A stretch of DNA of 64,000 nt from Macrobrachium rosenbergii (lineage: Eukaryota; Arthropoda; Malacostraca; Decapoda; Palaemonidae). A program made the translations under genes and the position numbers. Where the stretch lies: assembly GCF_040412425.1 (NCBI RefSeq), contig NC_089741.1:38384538-38448537 (forward strand), given 5' to 3'. This document shows positions 23,013 to 34,772 of this stretch, in pieces. Under the pieces are notes generated by a model, which was not told the DNA's origin, made no database searches, and saw nothing but the letters and a program-made list of their open reading frames with translations. Numbering within the stretch: position 1 is the stretch's first letter; the number at the start of each line of letters is the position of its first letter.

Positions 23013-23053
23013 TTTCCAAAGAAGTTCTCAAGGTCCTCCGATGTATCAGTCAT
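23013..23053 (-). CDS. SKI7-like gene, candidate first coding exon
   Basis: ATG at 23053-23051 reads MTDTSEDLENFFG plus two bases of the next codon, then a possible donor (gtgatc). The two leftover bases join the single first base of exon 2 to give Lys, and the joined frame runs through all four exons: 41+94+184+2216 nt is exactly 845 codons including the stop. In the genomic sequence the frame hits TGA right after the donor, so splicing is needed. The predicted start (MTDTSEDLENFFGKYKGKLA) does not resemble the RHRNVR..DED start I recall for HBS1L. The donor is not strong, so this is a reasoned proposal only. Confidence 0.45.
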
Positions 23054-23345
23054 GTTTACATCCTCAGATCGTACTACGCCATTCGCTGCGTCCGGTTCGT
23101 CGACGTAAATAACTTTATGTTACCCTTTTTAATAGTTGTCTTAATCTAAATACAATCGCCATGAATAATTAAAAATAGCAAAACTATTTTCTTTTAAAAG
23201 TTAAATTTTATAATTTTATTCTAAAATTGAAAATATCACCGATAATACAGATGCGTAGTAATCACAAGCCAGAGCCAATGACATTCAGACGCTGCCTGCT
23301 GTTGCTACATTTCGCGCGGTAATTCAATGAACAGAGAAAATGTCA
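23054..23345 (-). promoter_or_regulatory. Candidate promoter / 5' UTR of the SKI7-like gene
   Basis: Immediately upstream of the proposed ATG. CpG-rich near the exon (cgtccggttcgtcgacg), with ATTGG on the minus strand (CCAAT-type box; + strand gagccaatg at 23272) and an E2F-like TTTCGCGC at about 23310-23317. No TATA box is seen at a convincing distance. Confidence 0.3.
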
Positions 23346-24073
23346 ACATTTTATTTATAGATTTGATTTGGTCATGTAAACATTAATGTTCAACATACAG
23401 GTTTGGGATAGATGACAGAATATTATTTTAGGCCATAAAGATCTGTTGGTAAATGGCAAAACCTTAGTGGCAAAACCAATTAATGGTTGTTTACAAGAAC
23501 AAGCTAAGATGCGTTTGTTCCATCCCGTCTGTCAAATACTTCTTACTACGATAATCGTACTTATCATCTTGCATACGTTAATAACGCAAAAAGCTTAGAA
23601 AATAACAAACAAATAGCAAATGAACAAACAAAGAAAATGTTTGCGTAATACACAGCAAATGATAAATATGGCTGGAAACTTTGGGCTCAAAACGAGGTAC
23701 TTCAGCAGACTTCACTTGAGGCTAAATCTTAGATTGCATTTGGGGGGGGGGGTGTGGAACGGGTCATTGACCCAAGGCGTCCAGTAATTTTGGTAAGAGG
23801 TGAAAGGGTACGAGAGGCTTGGTATAGGCCCCTGGATTCAACATTTCTCCTGTAATTGCTTTACAAGACTTGAAAATTGCGTAATTGTTTAGACTCCAAC
23901 CATTACGGTGAATCCTGACACTTGATTCACATATAACTAGTCATATAAAAGCCAATGGATTTAAATATAGACTTATTCAAATTCATTAGTAATGATTTTT
24001 GAATGGTTAACCGTAAGCCTCTGTTATGTAAACTATGAAACAGCCTCAAAGATTTGTAGAAAAGATCCTTCAC
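23346..24073. other. Intergenic, no recognised feature
   Basis: AT-rich DNA with a G-run at about 23741-23750. No gene or repeat recognised. Confidence 0.5.
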
Positions 24074-24425
24074 GTATTGAAGTAACGAGCGTAGGGAGGA
24101 GGCTATTTATAGGCCTATACCTTTTTTTTTTTACCTCGGAGCACCAAGTGTCTGCGGAATCTCTCTCTCTCTCTCTCTCTTTAAATTTAAGAGCGAATGG
24201 AAGAGGTTATTTGTAGGCCTATACGTTGCTTTTGAATTTGAATTGAATTTGAATTTGAATTTACCACAGTGTGGAATCTCTCTCTCTCTCTCTCTCTTCT
24301 TTAAATGAGCGTAGGAACAGGCTGTTTGTAGGCCTAAGCATTCCTTTACCTCGAAGCACCAAGTATCTGAAGACAGTGGAATCTCTCTCTCTCTCTCTCT
24401 CTCTCTTTAAACAATAAGCAAGAGA
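24074..24425. repeat. Three-copy tandem repeat, each unit carrying a CT microsatellite
   Basis: Units of about 115 bp share gagcgtagg-type start, tttgtaggcctat, cctttacctcggagcaccaa gt, gtggaatctctctct and ctttaaa. The CT tracts differ in length between copies, and copy 2 carries an extra (GAATTT)n expansion at about 24233-24262. Confidence 0.8.
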
Positions 24426-24689
24426 ATGAAGTGTTAGGCGTCTCGTTAATGAGTAAAATTACAGCATGATTATATGCAATGGAAGATCACAGAGTGATGA
24501 CCATTATATTCTAAGAATTGAAAAGTTTGCATACTATACGAAGGTTGATGTAAAATAGATTGTTATGACTGTTTCATTGCCTCATTAGGATATGGAAGCA
24601 TTAAAAAAACGAGGACATTATTGTAATTTCCTAGCATCCCGCAGGGGGAGGGGTTAGTACCGTAAGTGCACTTCACATGCTGCACTGTA

Positions 24690-25000
24690 GGCATTACTGA
24701 AAGGTGTTTGAAGCGTCCCTTCGGCTCCTAGCTGCACCTACTTTTTAGCGTTTTACTTTGCAATCCCTCTTCCTTTCTTCAACCTTGCTGTCCAACACCT
24801 CTAACTAACATTTCTTAGTGAAATCGTAGGATTTTCTCCCAGTTCCGCCTGTAGATCCTTGTGCTTCATTTCCTTTATTTTCTGGATCTCTCTATCTCGC
24901 TGTCCAGCCACTCTAACTCCCACTTTTCACTGTTTAAGAGCTGAGTGGCTGAAAGCGCCCACAAGTGCTTGTCTCGACAGCTTAAATTTCATTAATCTAA
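24690..25000 (-). mobile_element. SINE-like decapod repeat, inverted partial copy
   Basis: The reverse complement reads gacaagcacttgtgggcgct, tggctggacagcgagataga, gagatccagaaaataaagg, cactaagaaatgttagttag and gctaaaaagtaggtgcagct. The same order of motifs appears at 26440-26690 on the + strand, and related motifs at 25620-25930. Confidence 0.7.
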
Positions 25001-25070
25001 TTATAAATTTCTTGCATAACCGAGAGAGTAAATGAATGTCAGTCAATTGTACAGATATAATTTTGCATCT

Positions 25071-25096
25071 GTTTGAGACAGACAGACGAACAGAAG

Positions 25097-25185
<89 letters not shown>

Positions 25186-25235
25186 AGGTATTAATGCAAA
25201 ATTATACCTTGAACAAACCCGTGAATCTTGGTGAA
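25071..25235. repeat. GA microsatellite with duplicated flanks, copy 1
   Basis: gtttgagacagacagac, then about 40 GA units (25096-25181), then gtagaaggtattaatg and attataccttgaacaaacc. Both flanks recur at 26750-26896, so a unit larger than the microsatellite has been copied. Confidence 0.85.
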
Positions 25236-25619
25236 TGCAGTTTTGAAGACATGGTTTATAAAAACTTTTACTTTGCTCTTTATCAAATTAACTTTTTATA
25301 TCTTTTTTTGGTTATACTTGAAAATGTTTTGTCAAAAAAAATGGCTTCATGCGAAACACTATTTTGCAAAACTGCCATTTCAGATATCATGTATCATTGT
25401 AAACGCGATTCCTTCCTTTACCATGTGATCTTTGTCAAGCTGAATTCTTCTTAGCTTTAAATTATGTCCTTGCGTACAAATGAATCATTTCTGCACTTTC
25501 ATAAAATGTTAAGCTCGGAGCTACGTGTCTTTAAATACAATTTGAAACTAGGATGTTAGATCTTTCCTCCCTTTAGATATAACATAATCCCACGTTTTTA
25601 AATATCCATCAAACTGAAT
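25236..25619. other. No recognised feature
   Basis: AT-rich spacer. An open frame of 86 codons (25194-25454) begins inside the repeat and has no recognised domain. Confidence 0.45.
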
Positions 25620-25930
25620 CCTTGCTGCCTTGGAATGGACTATGAAATTTAGGCCAAAGGTCAAGCACTAGGCCCTATGAGGTCATTCACTGCTGAAGGG
25701 GAAACTGAAAGAAAAAAGGGTTTGAAAGATGTAACAGGAGGAAAACATTTTGAGGAAAGTAAGATGGAAGAAAGAGAATATGAATGGAAGACTAGCAATA
25801 GGAATGAAATGGGTTGCAGCTAGGGACCTAAGGAACGCTGCGAAGAACCTCAAGTAATGCCTACAGTGCACCGTGAGAGGTTGCGCTGGCGGCACTGCCT
25901 TCGTACGGGGATCCTTGCCCCCCATTTCAA
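25620..25930 (+). mobile_element. SINE-like decapod repeat, fuller copy
   Basis: Reads ggaatggactatgaaattta gg, gtcaagcactaggccctatg aggtcattcactgctgaa, gtttgaaagatgtaacagga gg, gatggaagaaagagaatatg, gggttgcagctaggg, and cctacagtgcaccgtgagag, ending near tcgtacggggatcc. I recall this arrangement as an abundant decapod interspersed repeat. Its internal order matches the partial copies on either side. No protein is encoded. Confidence 0.65.
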
Positions 25931-26109
25931 GGGTAACAACGCACCTTTATCGAACGGAGAGCTACCAACGAAGCGTATAGGCTAGCCAGCTCCATGGCAG
26001 CGTTTCTGAACAAATTAAAAGGTCGCTGGCGATCATTATCTTGCTCGCGAGGACATCCGAGCCTTATCGCCATTACCCCGGAAATGCTTTCTCGTTGGCT
26101 CGGTTGGCG

Positions 26110-26222
26110 AATGAACCAACAGACAGACAGACAGAATGAGGGACTGACAGACAGACAGGCAGAGAGAATGAGAGACCGACAGACATACAGTCAGATAGAA
26201 TGAGAGACAGACAGACAGACAG
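26110..26222. repeat. GACA-type microsatellite cluster
   Basis: Interrupted (ACAG/GACA)n blocks at about 26117-26134, 26147-26160 and 26203-26222, separated by gaatgagaga spacers. Confidence 0.85.
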
Positions 26223-26439
26223 TCTCCCAGGCAAGAGTTAAAGGCTCTAATTAATGTTTCTTTTTCTTTTTCCCTTTGATGAAAAGACTTGTGTGTGTGT
26301 GAGGAACTCAGCAACTCTGTTTGTCTGTTCATTTGTCTGTTGACCTAGGTGTCTGTATGTTCGTCTGTTTGGCTTTGATTTTGCCTTATGAAATACCTGC
26401 GTCTTTTGTTTCTACAATATATATTTGAAATTTGTCTTA

Positions 26440-26690
26440 ATTGATTTTTATGAAATTTAGGTTGTCAAGCCAAGCACTAGTGGGCTCAAGACAGTGAGAA
26501 GAGGAAGTTAGAGTGGTTGGACAGCAAGATAGAGAGATCCAGAAAATAAAGGGGAATTAGGACAAGGGGAACCCCCCCCCGGGTTGCACTAAGAAGTAAT
26601 AGCTAGAGAGGTTGAACAGTAAGATTGAAAACGGGAAGGGGTAATGGAGGTAAAGTAAAAGGCTAAAAAGTGAATACAGCTATGGGCTGA
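26440..26690 (+). mobile_element. SINE-like decapod repeat, partial copy
   Basis: Contains tgtcaagccaagcactagtg, gagtggttggacagcaagat, agagagatccagaaaataaa, gcactaagaagtaatagcta and gtaaaaggctaaaaagtgaa, matching the reverse complement of 24690-25000. A C-run sits at 26572-26580. Confidence 0.7.
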
Positions 26691-26749
26691 TTATTCTTGG
26701 TTTAGACTTTTGAGTGTGGGCTTATGTGAACGTATGTGTGTGTGTGTGA

Positions 26750-26769
26750 ATGTTTGAGACAGACAGACA

Positions 26770-26849
<80 letters not shown>

Positions 26850-26896
26850 TAGAAGGTATTAATGTAAAATTATACCTTGAACAAACCTGTGAATCT
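26750..26896. repeat. GA microsatellite with duplicated flanks, copy 2
   Basis: gtttgagacagacagacaaa, (GA)n at about 26774-26848, then gtagaaggtattaatg and attataccttgaacaaacc: the same flanks as 25071-25235. Confidence 0.85.
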
Positions 26897-27185
26897 TTTC
26901 TCCAACAATTACCATACTTCGTTGCAGACATGTTGGCAACAAGAAAGGTTAACAGTGTTTCTGTGTTCTAAGAACGACACGCTACTAGTCACGGGACTGA
27001 CGTACTGTTCATGGCGTCCTCTGTGTGTGCTTATGGACTGATTTAAAACACTATATTTTGTTCACTAGACCAATTTTCATCCTAAAAATTCTTGCCTGAT
27101 CGAGTCACTGTAAGAAACAGTGATTCCGCTCCTTTAGTAAAATTCTCACTTGTGCTAGCTCTTGACCTCATTATGACCCTTTGCC
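26897..27185. other. No recognised feature
   Basis: Short unique-looking spacer. Confidence 0.4.
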
Positions 27186-27625
27186 TCTTATCTAAGACCC
27201 CTATAAGTAATTTATTTTTTTTAATTGATTCAGTCACTCAGTGAATTTTCTATGAGCCCTGTAGGTTTATTCATTTTTTTTTCAGGTTAATCCAGTCCTT
27301 CTACGTAATTTCTTGTCAAATTAATCAAGTTACTGTGGATTTTTTGAGACACCTATAGTTCACTTAATTTTATTCATATTAATCCAGTCACTGATGATTT
27401 TCTAAGACCCCTATAGGTCCTTAATTTTTGTCAAAGTAATCCACTCACTGTGGATTTTCTAAGACCCCTATATTCAATTAATTTTATTCAAATTAATTCA
27501 GTCACTGAGCATATTCTAAGACCCCTATAGTTCACTTAATTTTATTCAAATTAATCCAGTCACTGAGGATATTCTATGACCCCTATAGTTCACTTAATTT
27601 TATTCAAATTAACCCAATCATTCTC
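27186..27625. repeat. About 58-bp minisatellite, six to seven copies
   Basis: Unit pattern: attaatccagtcactgagga, ttttctaagacccctatagt, tcacttaattttattcaaa. The right-hand copies are nearly identical, the left-hand ones more diverged. Confidence 0.9.
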
Positions 27626-27905
27626 TAGATTTTTAGTGTCTATGCATCAATATAGCAACAAAAATATGAGCAAGCTTTACCAGAAAATTAATTTTTTCAT
27701 CAACATTGCTCGGTTGCCGCAGTGTAAGCTTCAAGTTGCTAGTCTCGAATCTTGAATGGGAGATTGCAGAATACTGCAATTTGCTTGCAGTAAAAGGACA
27801 CTGCAATGACTGCAAATTTCGCACAAATATCAGGGTCGCTTGCCTTTGCAGAGAGAAGAGGCTGCCAATTTGCTGGGCAAAGGAAGGAAACGTATTTTAT
27901 TTTAG

Positions 27906-28181
27906 TTTTTATTCCGATTAGCATAAAATCCGTTTATTTTCTTTCTTTTGACTTTTTCGTATTTTTCCAATTCCAAATGATTTTAATTATTTCCTTTCTT
28001 CGTCTTTCAACTTCCTCGTTCATTTCATTCTACTGAGTTGCTGTTTTTATTCTGATTAGCATAAAATCCGTTTATTTTCTTTTTATTGACTTTTTCGTAT
28101 TTTTCCAATTCCAAATGATTTTAATTATTTCCTTTCTTCGTCTTTCAACTTCCTCGTTCATTTCATTCTCCTGAGTTGCTG
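27906..28181. repeat. 138-bp direct tandem duplication
   Basis: Copy 1 (27906-28043) and copy 2 (28044-28181) both run from tttttattc(c/t)gattagca through ccaattccaaatgattttaa to gagttgctg with only a few differences, so the duplication is recent. Confidence 0.92.
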
Positions 28182-28988
28182 TTTGCTTATCTTTCATTTC
28201 TTCTATTGTCCCTTCTCGTCAAATATTTTCTATGGCAAGAAATGTATTATCATGTATTTTGAAATACAGTATTCGTACTGTAGTATACATTAACTTGATC
28301 ATAGTGCCATTTACATTTAAAAACACACACACACAAATTGGAGAACAAATAAATTTAAAAATACAATTTTTTTTTTTTTTTTTTTTTGTCAAACCTCAAA
28401 GATCAATACTGATCTATTATCGCCGTTTACATTAACAATTCTATGAATTTACCGAGTGACATCATCTATCAATAACCACATTTTTTTTTAAATTATATCC
28501 CACTCTAAGTCAACAGTAACTTCAAGAAGTTAATCCTCCATATGTCTTCGTATATGACAAACCAAAGTCCCTAAGCTGAACTGACCTTTAAGGGGGTATT
28601 CCTAGTAATATTTTCACCCACTAGTCAAGAACAAGCAAGTAAGTGAAATATGGAGATTCGTTCCCGTAGAGTTTTCCATGGCGACTCGATATTCCCACGA
28701 ACGGATTATATTGAAGGGCGATCCAAGTTATTGAATGCCAAATATATTTTTGGAATGGTTGAATTTGTAAGTCTTCATTCAACGGCAAATGATTAATTTT
28801 CTGTGTAGGCGTGTGTGTGTGGGGGGGTTGGTGTGTGGTGTGGGGAGGGGCATTTCAACAGTTAATCTCTCTCTCTCTCTTTCTCCATAGGCAAGGTATG
28901 CATTGTATGGTTGGATACGTGCACACGTGTATAACTGTTTAGCTTCACAGTAAATATATACGTAATGTATGTATGTATACACACACAC

Positions 28989-28991
<3 letters not shown>

Positions 28992-29063
<72 letters not shown>
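28992..29063. repeat. (TA)n microsatellite, about 36 units
   Basis: Uninterrupted TA run preceded by (AC)n. Confidence 0.98.
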
Positions 29064-29068
<5 letters not shown>

Positions 29069-31005
29069 GAGTCAACATAACAACCTACAATTGTTTATTA
29101 CCTGATACACAAGAAATCAAACAATGGAAAATGCTTTTATCCTCTCGTGTAAGACTGCTGGGTACCTGACATCATGATATTGATGTTAAAACATAAAGGA
29201 ATGCCTGACGTTAGAACATCATGCATCCTGTACAACCTGACAGCTGTCATTAGGTCTATGAAAGTTCTGTCTAGCCCTGAGCCAAACTTGTGATAAACAG
29301 CAGTTGCCTTTGCATAGTCTCTGTGACATAACCTTTCATGGTATGGTATTCATCCTGGCGTCATTTCAAAACAAAATACCTGTACTTTATTGTGGTTTTG
29401 TTCACAAAAAGCCAAGCATCAAATAAAGGGTCAAAATTGCAGTAAACTCAAAAGAGTTGGAAAAGCTGAAAATGACAATTTATATCCGACTCAATGGTTG
29501 GATTTTGATGTTGCATCCCAATACTCCGATGGGTTCGCATGCTGGTCAACTGAGAGCTGATGTTTTTCAACTGATAGGATGTTTCAACTAATAAGCTATG
29601 TATGTTGAAACATACTGAATAATACTGCCCAACAGCTAACATTTAACTGTTATGAGATTTATATTACAAACTATGTACAGTATAATGTACTGAAACTTTT
29701 GGCTTACATAGACTGATATGAAATTTATGTATGACGCCTGGTAAATTTAGGCAAAAACCATACATCCAGTCAACAAATATAATTGAATGCAGATATGTAC
29801 TAAACAAACAGCTGATTTAAGTCATGAACCACTTACAGTATCCTGAACTACACAGTAAACACCTGCATATGCTGTCAACCTAAGTCTTCCTTAGACACTG
29901 TTATGACCGACATAGAGTAACATTTTTATGACCTACATAAAGTAACACTTACAAGGAACGAACTAAAATTTAAGCCTAAGCCATACTAACACTTGCCCGG
30001 AACTAAAACTTAAGCCTGTGTCAGTTTTAACGGTGAAAGGGAAAGTAAAATCTCTATTTATAAAAGTAAGAGCCTAAATTATTCAGTGAAACTAATTCAA
30101 AGATGTATAACAATCACATCACTTTTCCCGCTAACAGGTAATGTATCAAATTTCTCACTACCTACAGTTAATTGAGGTTTGTTAATAACCACTAACAACA
30201 ATATTACATTAGGTTAAAACATGAACGTATTTCTTGAAGGTATGATCTTCCGTTGTAGAAATTCCTTGGCGAGAGTGGAATATTCACAGTAGCTCAGTCA
30301 TATTCCTTGTGATTTCCTACTGTGATGGTACAGAGTCTTCAGTAGCTAATGCCTGTCTTACCCAGGTCTTACATGGGTGGAGAGGTGCTTAGGTGTTGCG
30401 CACATGATATGTTGTTTGACCCCAAGGGTACAAGAGCTAGCACCTCAATCTACTGTCTACGGATTGCCAGTTGTAGGTGATATTCTGAAAAGACAAGAAA
30501 TCGGTTAATTAAATCATGCAACATTCAGGTCTTTTGACTTATAAAGCATGAAAATGAGGAGATAACTATGACCAGGTTCCAAATATCCTAACCTGAGTTC
30601 CTATTAATAAAAGGGGCATAGATGGGACAATAGCTTTTGACCTGTGTTGAGTATCTACAGTCTTTTATCAAGTACATCTTAAAAGAAATCCTTTTTTGTT
30701 ACAATAAGTGTAAATGTAATGAAGCTTTGGACTGCAATGCAAACTTTATTAAAATAGTAATAGAAGATTTTAGGAACAAATTTTATCCAGTGAAGACAAA
30801 ATCTACCTGAATCTGAGTAAACTATTAATATTATTACAATATTAATACCCTGTGACTCTTCTTCAGGTTCAGCAATATCTTATTTTGTTTAAACCATTTG
30901 GAGTAAAAAAGGTCTTTTTTATTTAAAAGGCTTTCATGGTACCGTACTTGTGAATATACCAGACTTTTTTGGATATTGCAATACAGCCAAACACTAATTA
31001 TTGTG
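29064..31005. other. No recognised feature
   Basis: About 1.9 kb of AT-rich, unique-looking DNA with no supported exon, repeat or RNA gene. Confidence 0.5.
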
Positions 31006-31009
31006 TGAA

Positions 31010-31460
31010 ATACCAGACTATTGGATATTGATTTTTCCTGTACTTTTAGTGTTACTGATGAAGGAGGTGATGTTGTTTTTTATCGGTCAATTTTTACTGA
31101 CCTAATATCTACCCAACGTGATTAGGGACCCTTTGGGAACGCAGGGTTTTGGGTGGGGGGTGGGGGTGGGGGGGATTCATTGGGAAAAAAAATGGACTAC
31201 CATGTTGTAGTTATGGAATGGTTCCGCACATGCCTAAGTCATTAGGGAGCCATATGTTCAAGAAGGTATTGGCTAATGAGACCTATTGTAAAAGGACCTA
31301 TACTAACCTAATGTACCCTAACCTAACCTAACCTAGCAGGCTGCGTTACTTAGCCCGGGGCTCCAACTCCAGGAACCCCCAGTGAAGGAAACTCCACTTT
31401 TTACCAAAGGCTCCCATATGGCACTGCACACGCGCGATAGCATTCCAGAATGGCCAGCAT
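31010..31460 (-). mobile_element. TTAGG-bearing dispersed repeat, copy 2 (inverted)
   Basis: The reverse complement matches the copies at 21960 and 33415, including aacctaacctaacctag at about 31319-31335 (TTAGG on the minus strand), ggaaccattcc, atatggctcccta, and the block ccacccaaaaccctgcgttc ccaaagggtccc. A G-rich run at 31145-31174 is the same position that is C-rich in copy 3. Confidence 0.8.
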
Positions 31461-33414
31461 ATAAAAACATACCAGTAAGGATGTTAATTACAGTTGACCA
31501 CCAAAAAAAAAAAAACAGTAATTTGTTAATAAGCACCCAAAATGCTACAAAAAAAGTCAAGGTAGAACTAAGTACTGTATTAGCTCTGTCACGGGAGGAT
31601 TCTTCCCCCCCCCCCAAGACATTAAGATACGAGAAAAGAGAGAATAATACTACCACTATAAAGATGCACTGTTGTCAGTCTTCTTGCCTGGAGACAGGGG
31701 TCGGAGAATGGTCCTGTGTCATAGTTGACATGGTGGGTATGAAGACTACTGACGTTTACGCTGCCTGGGAATTAGGGTAGGCCTGTCCTACCTGCTATTA
31801 CATGATATTCCTTGGGTGTATGGGTCTTATTACTGACGAGGCCAGGTGATGTCTTCCCACTGGGAGGCAATTGAAGTGCTGATTTCCATTTTAGTGGTAA
31901 GGTACGATGGTACTGAAGAAAATCCCTGGTACTCAGTTCGTTTCTTTATTACTCATTACATCATGCCAAATTTCTCCCAGGCCTAGTCTCCCAGACTTGG
32001 TTAATTTACATAGTCTTCAGAACTCCTGGTCTAGATCCAATTTACATACTCTTCAGGACTCCTGGACTAGGTCCCTGGAAATATTCCTTTTATTTAATTT
32101 TTATTTCAAGAAAAACAACACAAGTGAGTTGTTTTAAAACAACAAAAATAACTCTTTATATTGAGAGATCTCAAAAAAAATATATCAACTACATACTGTG
32201 GGAATTGCTTTTCCTTCACAACAGGATAAGTATCAAACATGGAGCAGCCCTGAAATCAATTAATTTACAGTAAGGTGTAAATCACTTGATACCCTACTCC
32301 ACACAGTACTAAATGTTTTGTACACAACATATGTCAATGGATAAGACTACCTGAAAGATTTCTGAGAAACACTTAAACTAAAATGAGGTAAAACTAGGCT
32401 AAGGTGCCTTTCAACAGGTTATAGTCTAGGCTATGCCTCTTCAGAAATCGTTAGGGATAGCCTATGCAAAATTTACATGGCTGATTTTTGACTAGGTTAC
32501 AATAGGCCACAAGTTAGGTTAGTTTAATGAGGTTATAGGCTAAGTCCTACATAATTAAGTTTTCATGAACTTTTATATATGTAGCCTAAGCTATTTGTAA
32601 CAAAAATAGTCATAATTCCTCATTCAAACAGGATTAGTCTAGGGTAGGCCTTCTTAAATTACTGTATAGCCTAGTCTAAGATCGTGATCGGCAGTGGAAA
32701 CTTCCATGAGGGAGGTAGGGGTAAACCCAAGATGCCCTGTTGGACGGCCATTTTGTGGTACCCTTTAGGCGCTGGTATCTACAAAAACTTTACACAAACA
32801 AAACACTTATAACTATCTCTTCCTAACGCTCTACAACCCTATCAAACGGCAAGTTACAACTCAAACTAACACAGCAAAATATCATGACAACTAATGAATG
32901 TGAAGAATATTTCACTACAAAAATTTTCACGTCAAGGCGTTGCAATCACGTCTGACTGGCATGCAACAAGGCTGCACCTAAATCTTCGTCTGTTACTGTT
33001 CTTTCATGATAGTGATCTGTTCCAACTAATGAACTAACGGTAATATTATGACTTTAAAAGCTTAGCTTGCAAGGGACAGATAATAACTTGTATTAATAAT
33101 TTGGTAAAATAGCCAAAGTGAAGGGTTGGACCGCTTGACGTCCTTTTCACACCAACAGCGTTCTCGTCCCTTACATGTTTCTTTAGTGTTACCAACATGC
33201 AGACGAAAGATTCAGGACAGCGCTCCCACATTCAGAGCGAAAGAAAAACAAAACAAGGGACTGGCTACACTGCTATGCACTCGACGTCCACAACAAAAAC
33301 GAAAACATTTTACAGTCCCAATCACTCTCACAACAGCAGTGTAAAGATATCAGAGGAGGGTGATGAATCAATTCCTAAACAAATCACTAAATAATTGAAG
33401 GCATATTTTTCCCA
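31461..33414. other. No recognised feature
   Basis: AT-rich DNA between two copies of the TTAGG-bearing repeat, with many TAGGC/GGCTA-type words at 32390-32690 but no clean period. No supported exon. Confidence 0.45.
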
Positions 33415-33950
33415 TTGCAGCTCTGTGTCGGTATTACCTTGGAAAGACTTTTTCTATAGCGTTTTGGTTCTTATCAAGAATTTATTGTTATTTTTTTGTC
33501 GCCTGACTCTAATTAACCTCAGAACTGATTATATTTTAGCCATTGCGCATGTGCAGTGCTACAAGGGACCTTTTGGTAAAAAATGGAGTTTCTCCACTGG
33601 GTGGTCTGCTGGATAAGTAACACGGCCTGCCAGGTTAGGGTACGTTAGGTTGGTATGGGTCCTTAAGTAGTACCTTCCTTAGCCAATGCCTTCTTAAATA
33701 TATGGCTCCCTGATGATTTGAGAATATGTGGAACCATTCCGTAGTAACAACGTGGCGGTCCGGTCTTTCTCCCAGCGCTTTCCCCCCACCCAAAACCCCG
33801 CGTTCCCAGAGGGTCCCCAACCGTGCCTGGCAGACATGAGGTTAATAATAACTGACTGACAATAAACAAAACCACCTCCTTCATCACCAACAGTAAAAGT
33901 ATTAAACAGAAAATCAATTTCAAAGGTAATATTCAGTGCAGAGCTTTGAC
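33415..33950 (+). mobile_element. TTAGG-bearing dispersed repeat, copy 3
   Basis: The longest copy: attaccttggaaagactttt, ttgcgcatgtgcagtg, gataagtaacacggcctgcc, aggttagggtacgttaggtt, atggctccctgatgatttga, ccacccaaaaccccgcgttc, and aaccacctccttcatcacca, the last part also present in copy 2. No ORF of transposase or reverse transcriptase type is seen, so it is non-autonomous. Confidence 0.8.
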
Positions 33951-34772
33951 TTATTTTTACCAACAGCTCATTTATATATTCACTGTTTTCCATTATTCAA
34001 TAAACAGTTGATAAACGTGAGCCCTGACCTTGACTTTGACGTAATACAGTGAGTTTGGACCACCTAAACTGTAGGATTACCTAAATGACTTGGCCAGCTT
34101 ACGTAGCTGGCTCCATATGAACAATGAGGCTACCCTCATTCAATGCCATAATCGACTCAATTACTTGCAATTACTCAATCACACACGACTTAATTACGGG
34201 TAATTAGGCAATCTTCATTTCGAAATGACCTAGGGGGGGGGGGTCTCATAACCGTTCATTTCCCGAACTTTAAAAAATATATATATAAAAAATTCGACAG
34301 ATGTCACAAGGTGCCTTTGGCAAAGACCTTCCAGAAAAAGGGATTTATTTTATTCCTCCGTCTAGAAAACGGAATGATTACTTATCATTACGCTAATTAT
34401 GACTCAATTACCGTAATCGTGACTCACCCAGAGTGAAATGGGAACGGTCTACGGTACTAAATGATGTAAAAGAGTAATTTGGACCTCAGAGGGAGATGCG
34501 TCAACACTCGAGGATCACGAATTGTAAACAAAGATGGAGGACAGTTTCCAGTTCGCGATTTCTTTTTGTGTTTATATATATTTTCATTCTACTTTTCTGG
34601 GTTATCTAGTTCATTTCTTAATATCTTTATTGAAAAATCTAAGTATTTTGGTTATTTGTTTATTTTTTTTCATTCCATCTCATTATCCTGAACTTTTGCT
34701 CTCCGCTTTGACTGAATCAACCAGTTCTGATCTTCTTCTTTTGAAAATAAGCACAAGAATTTACGTAATGAA

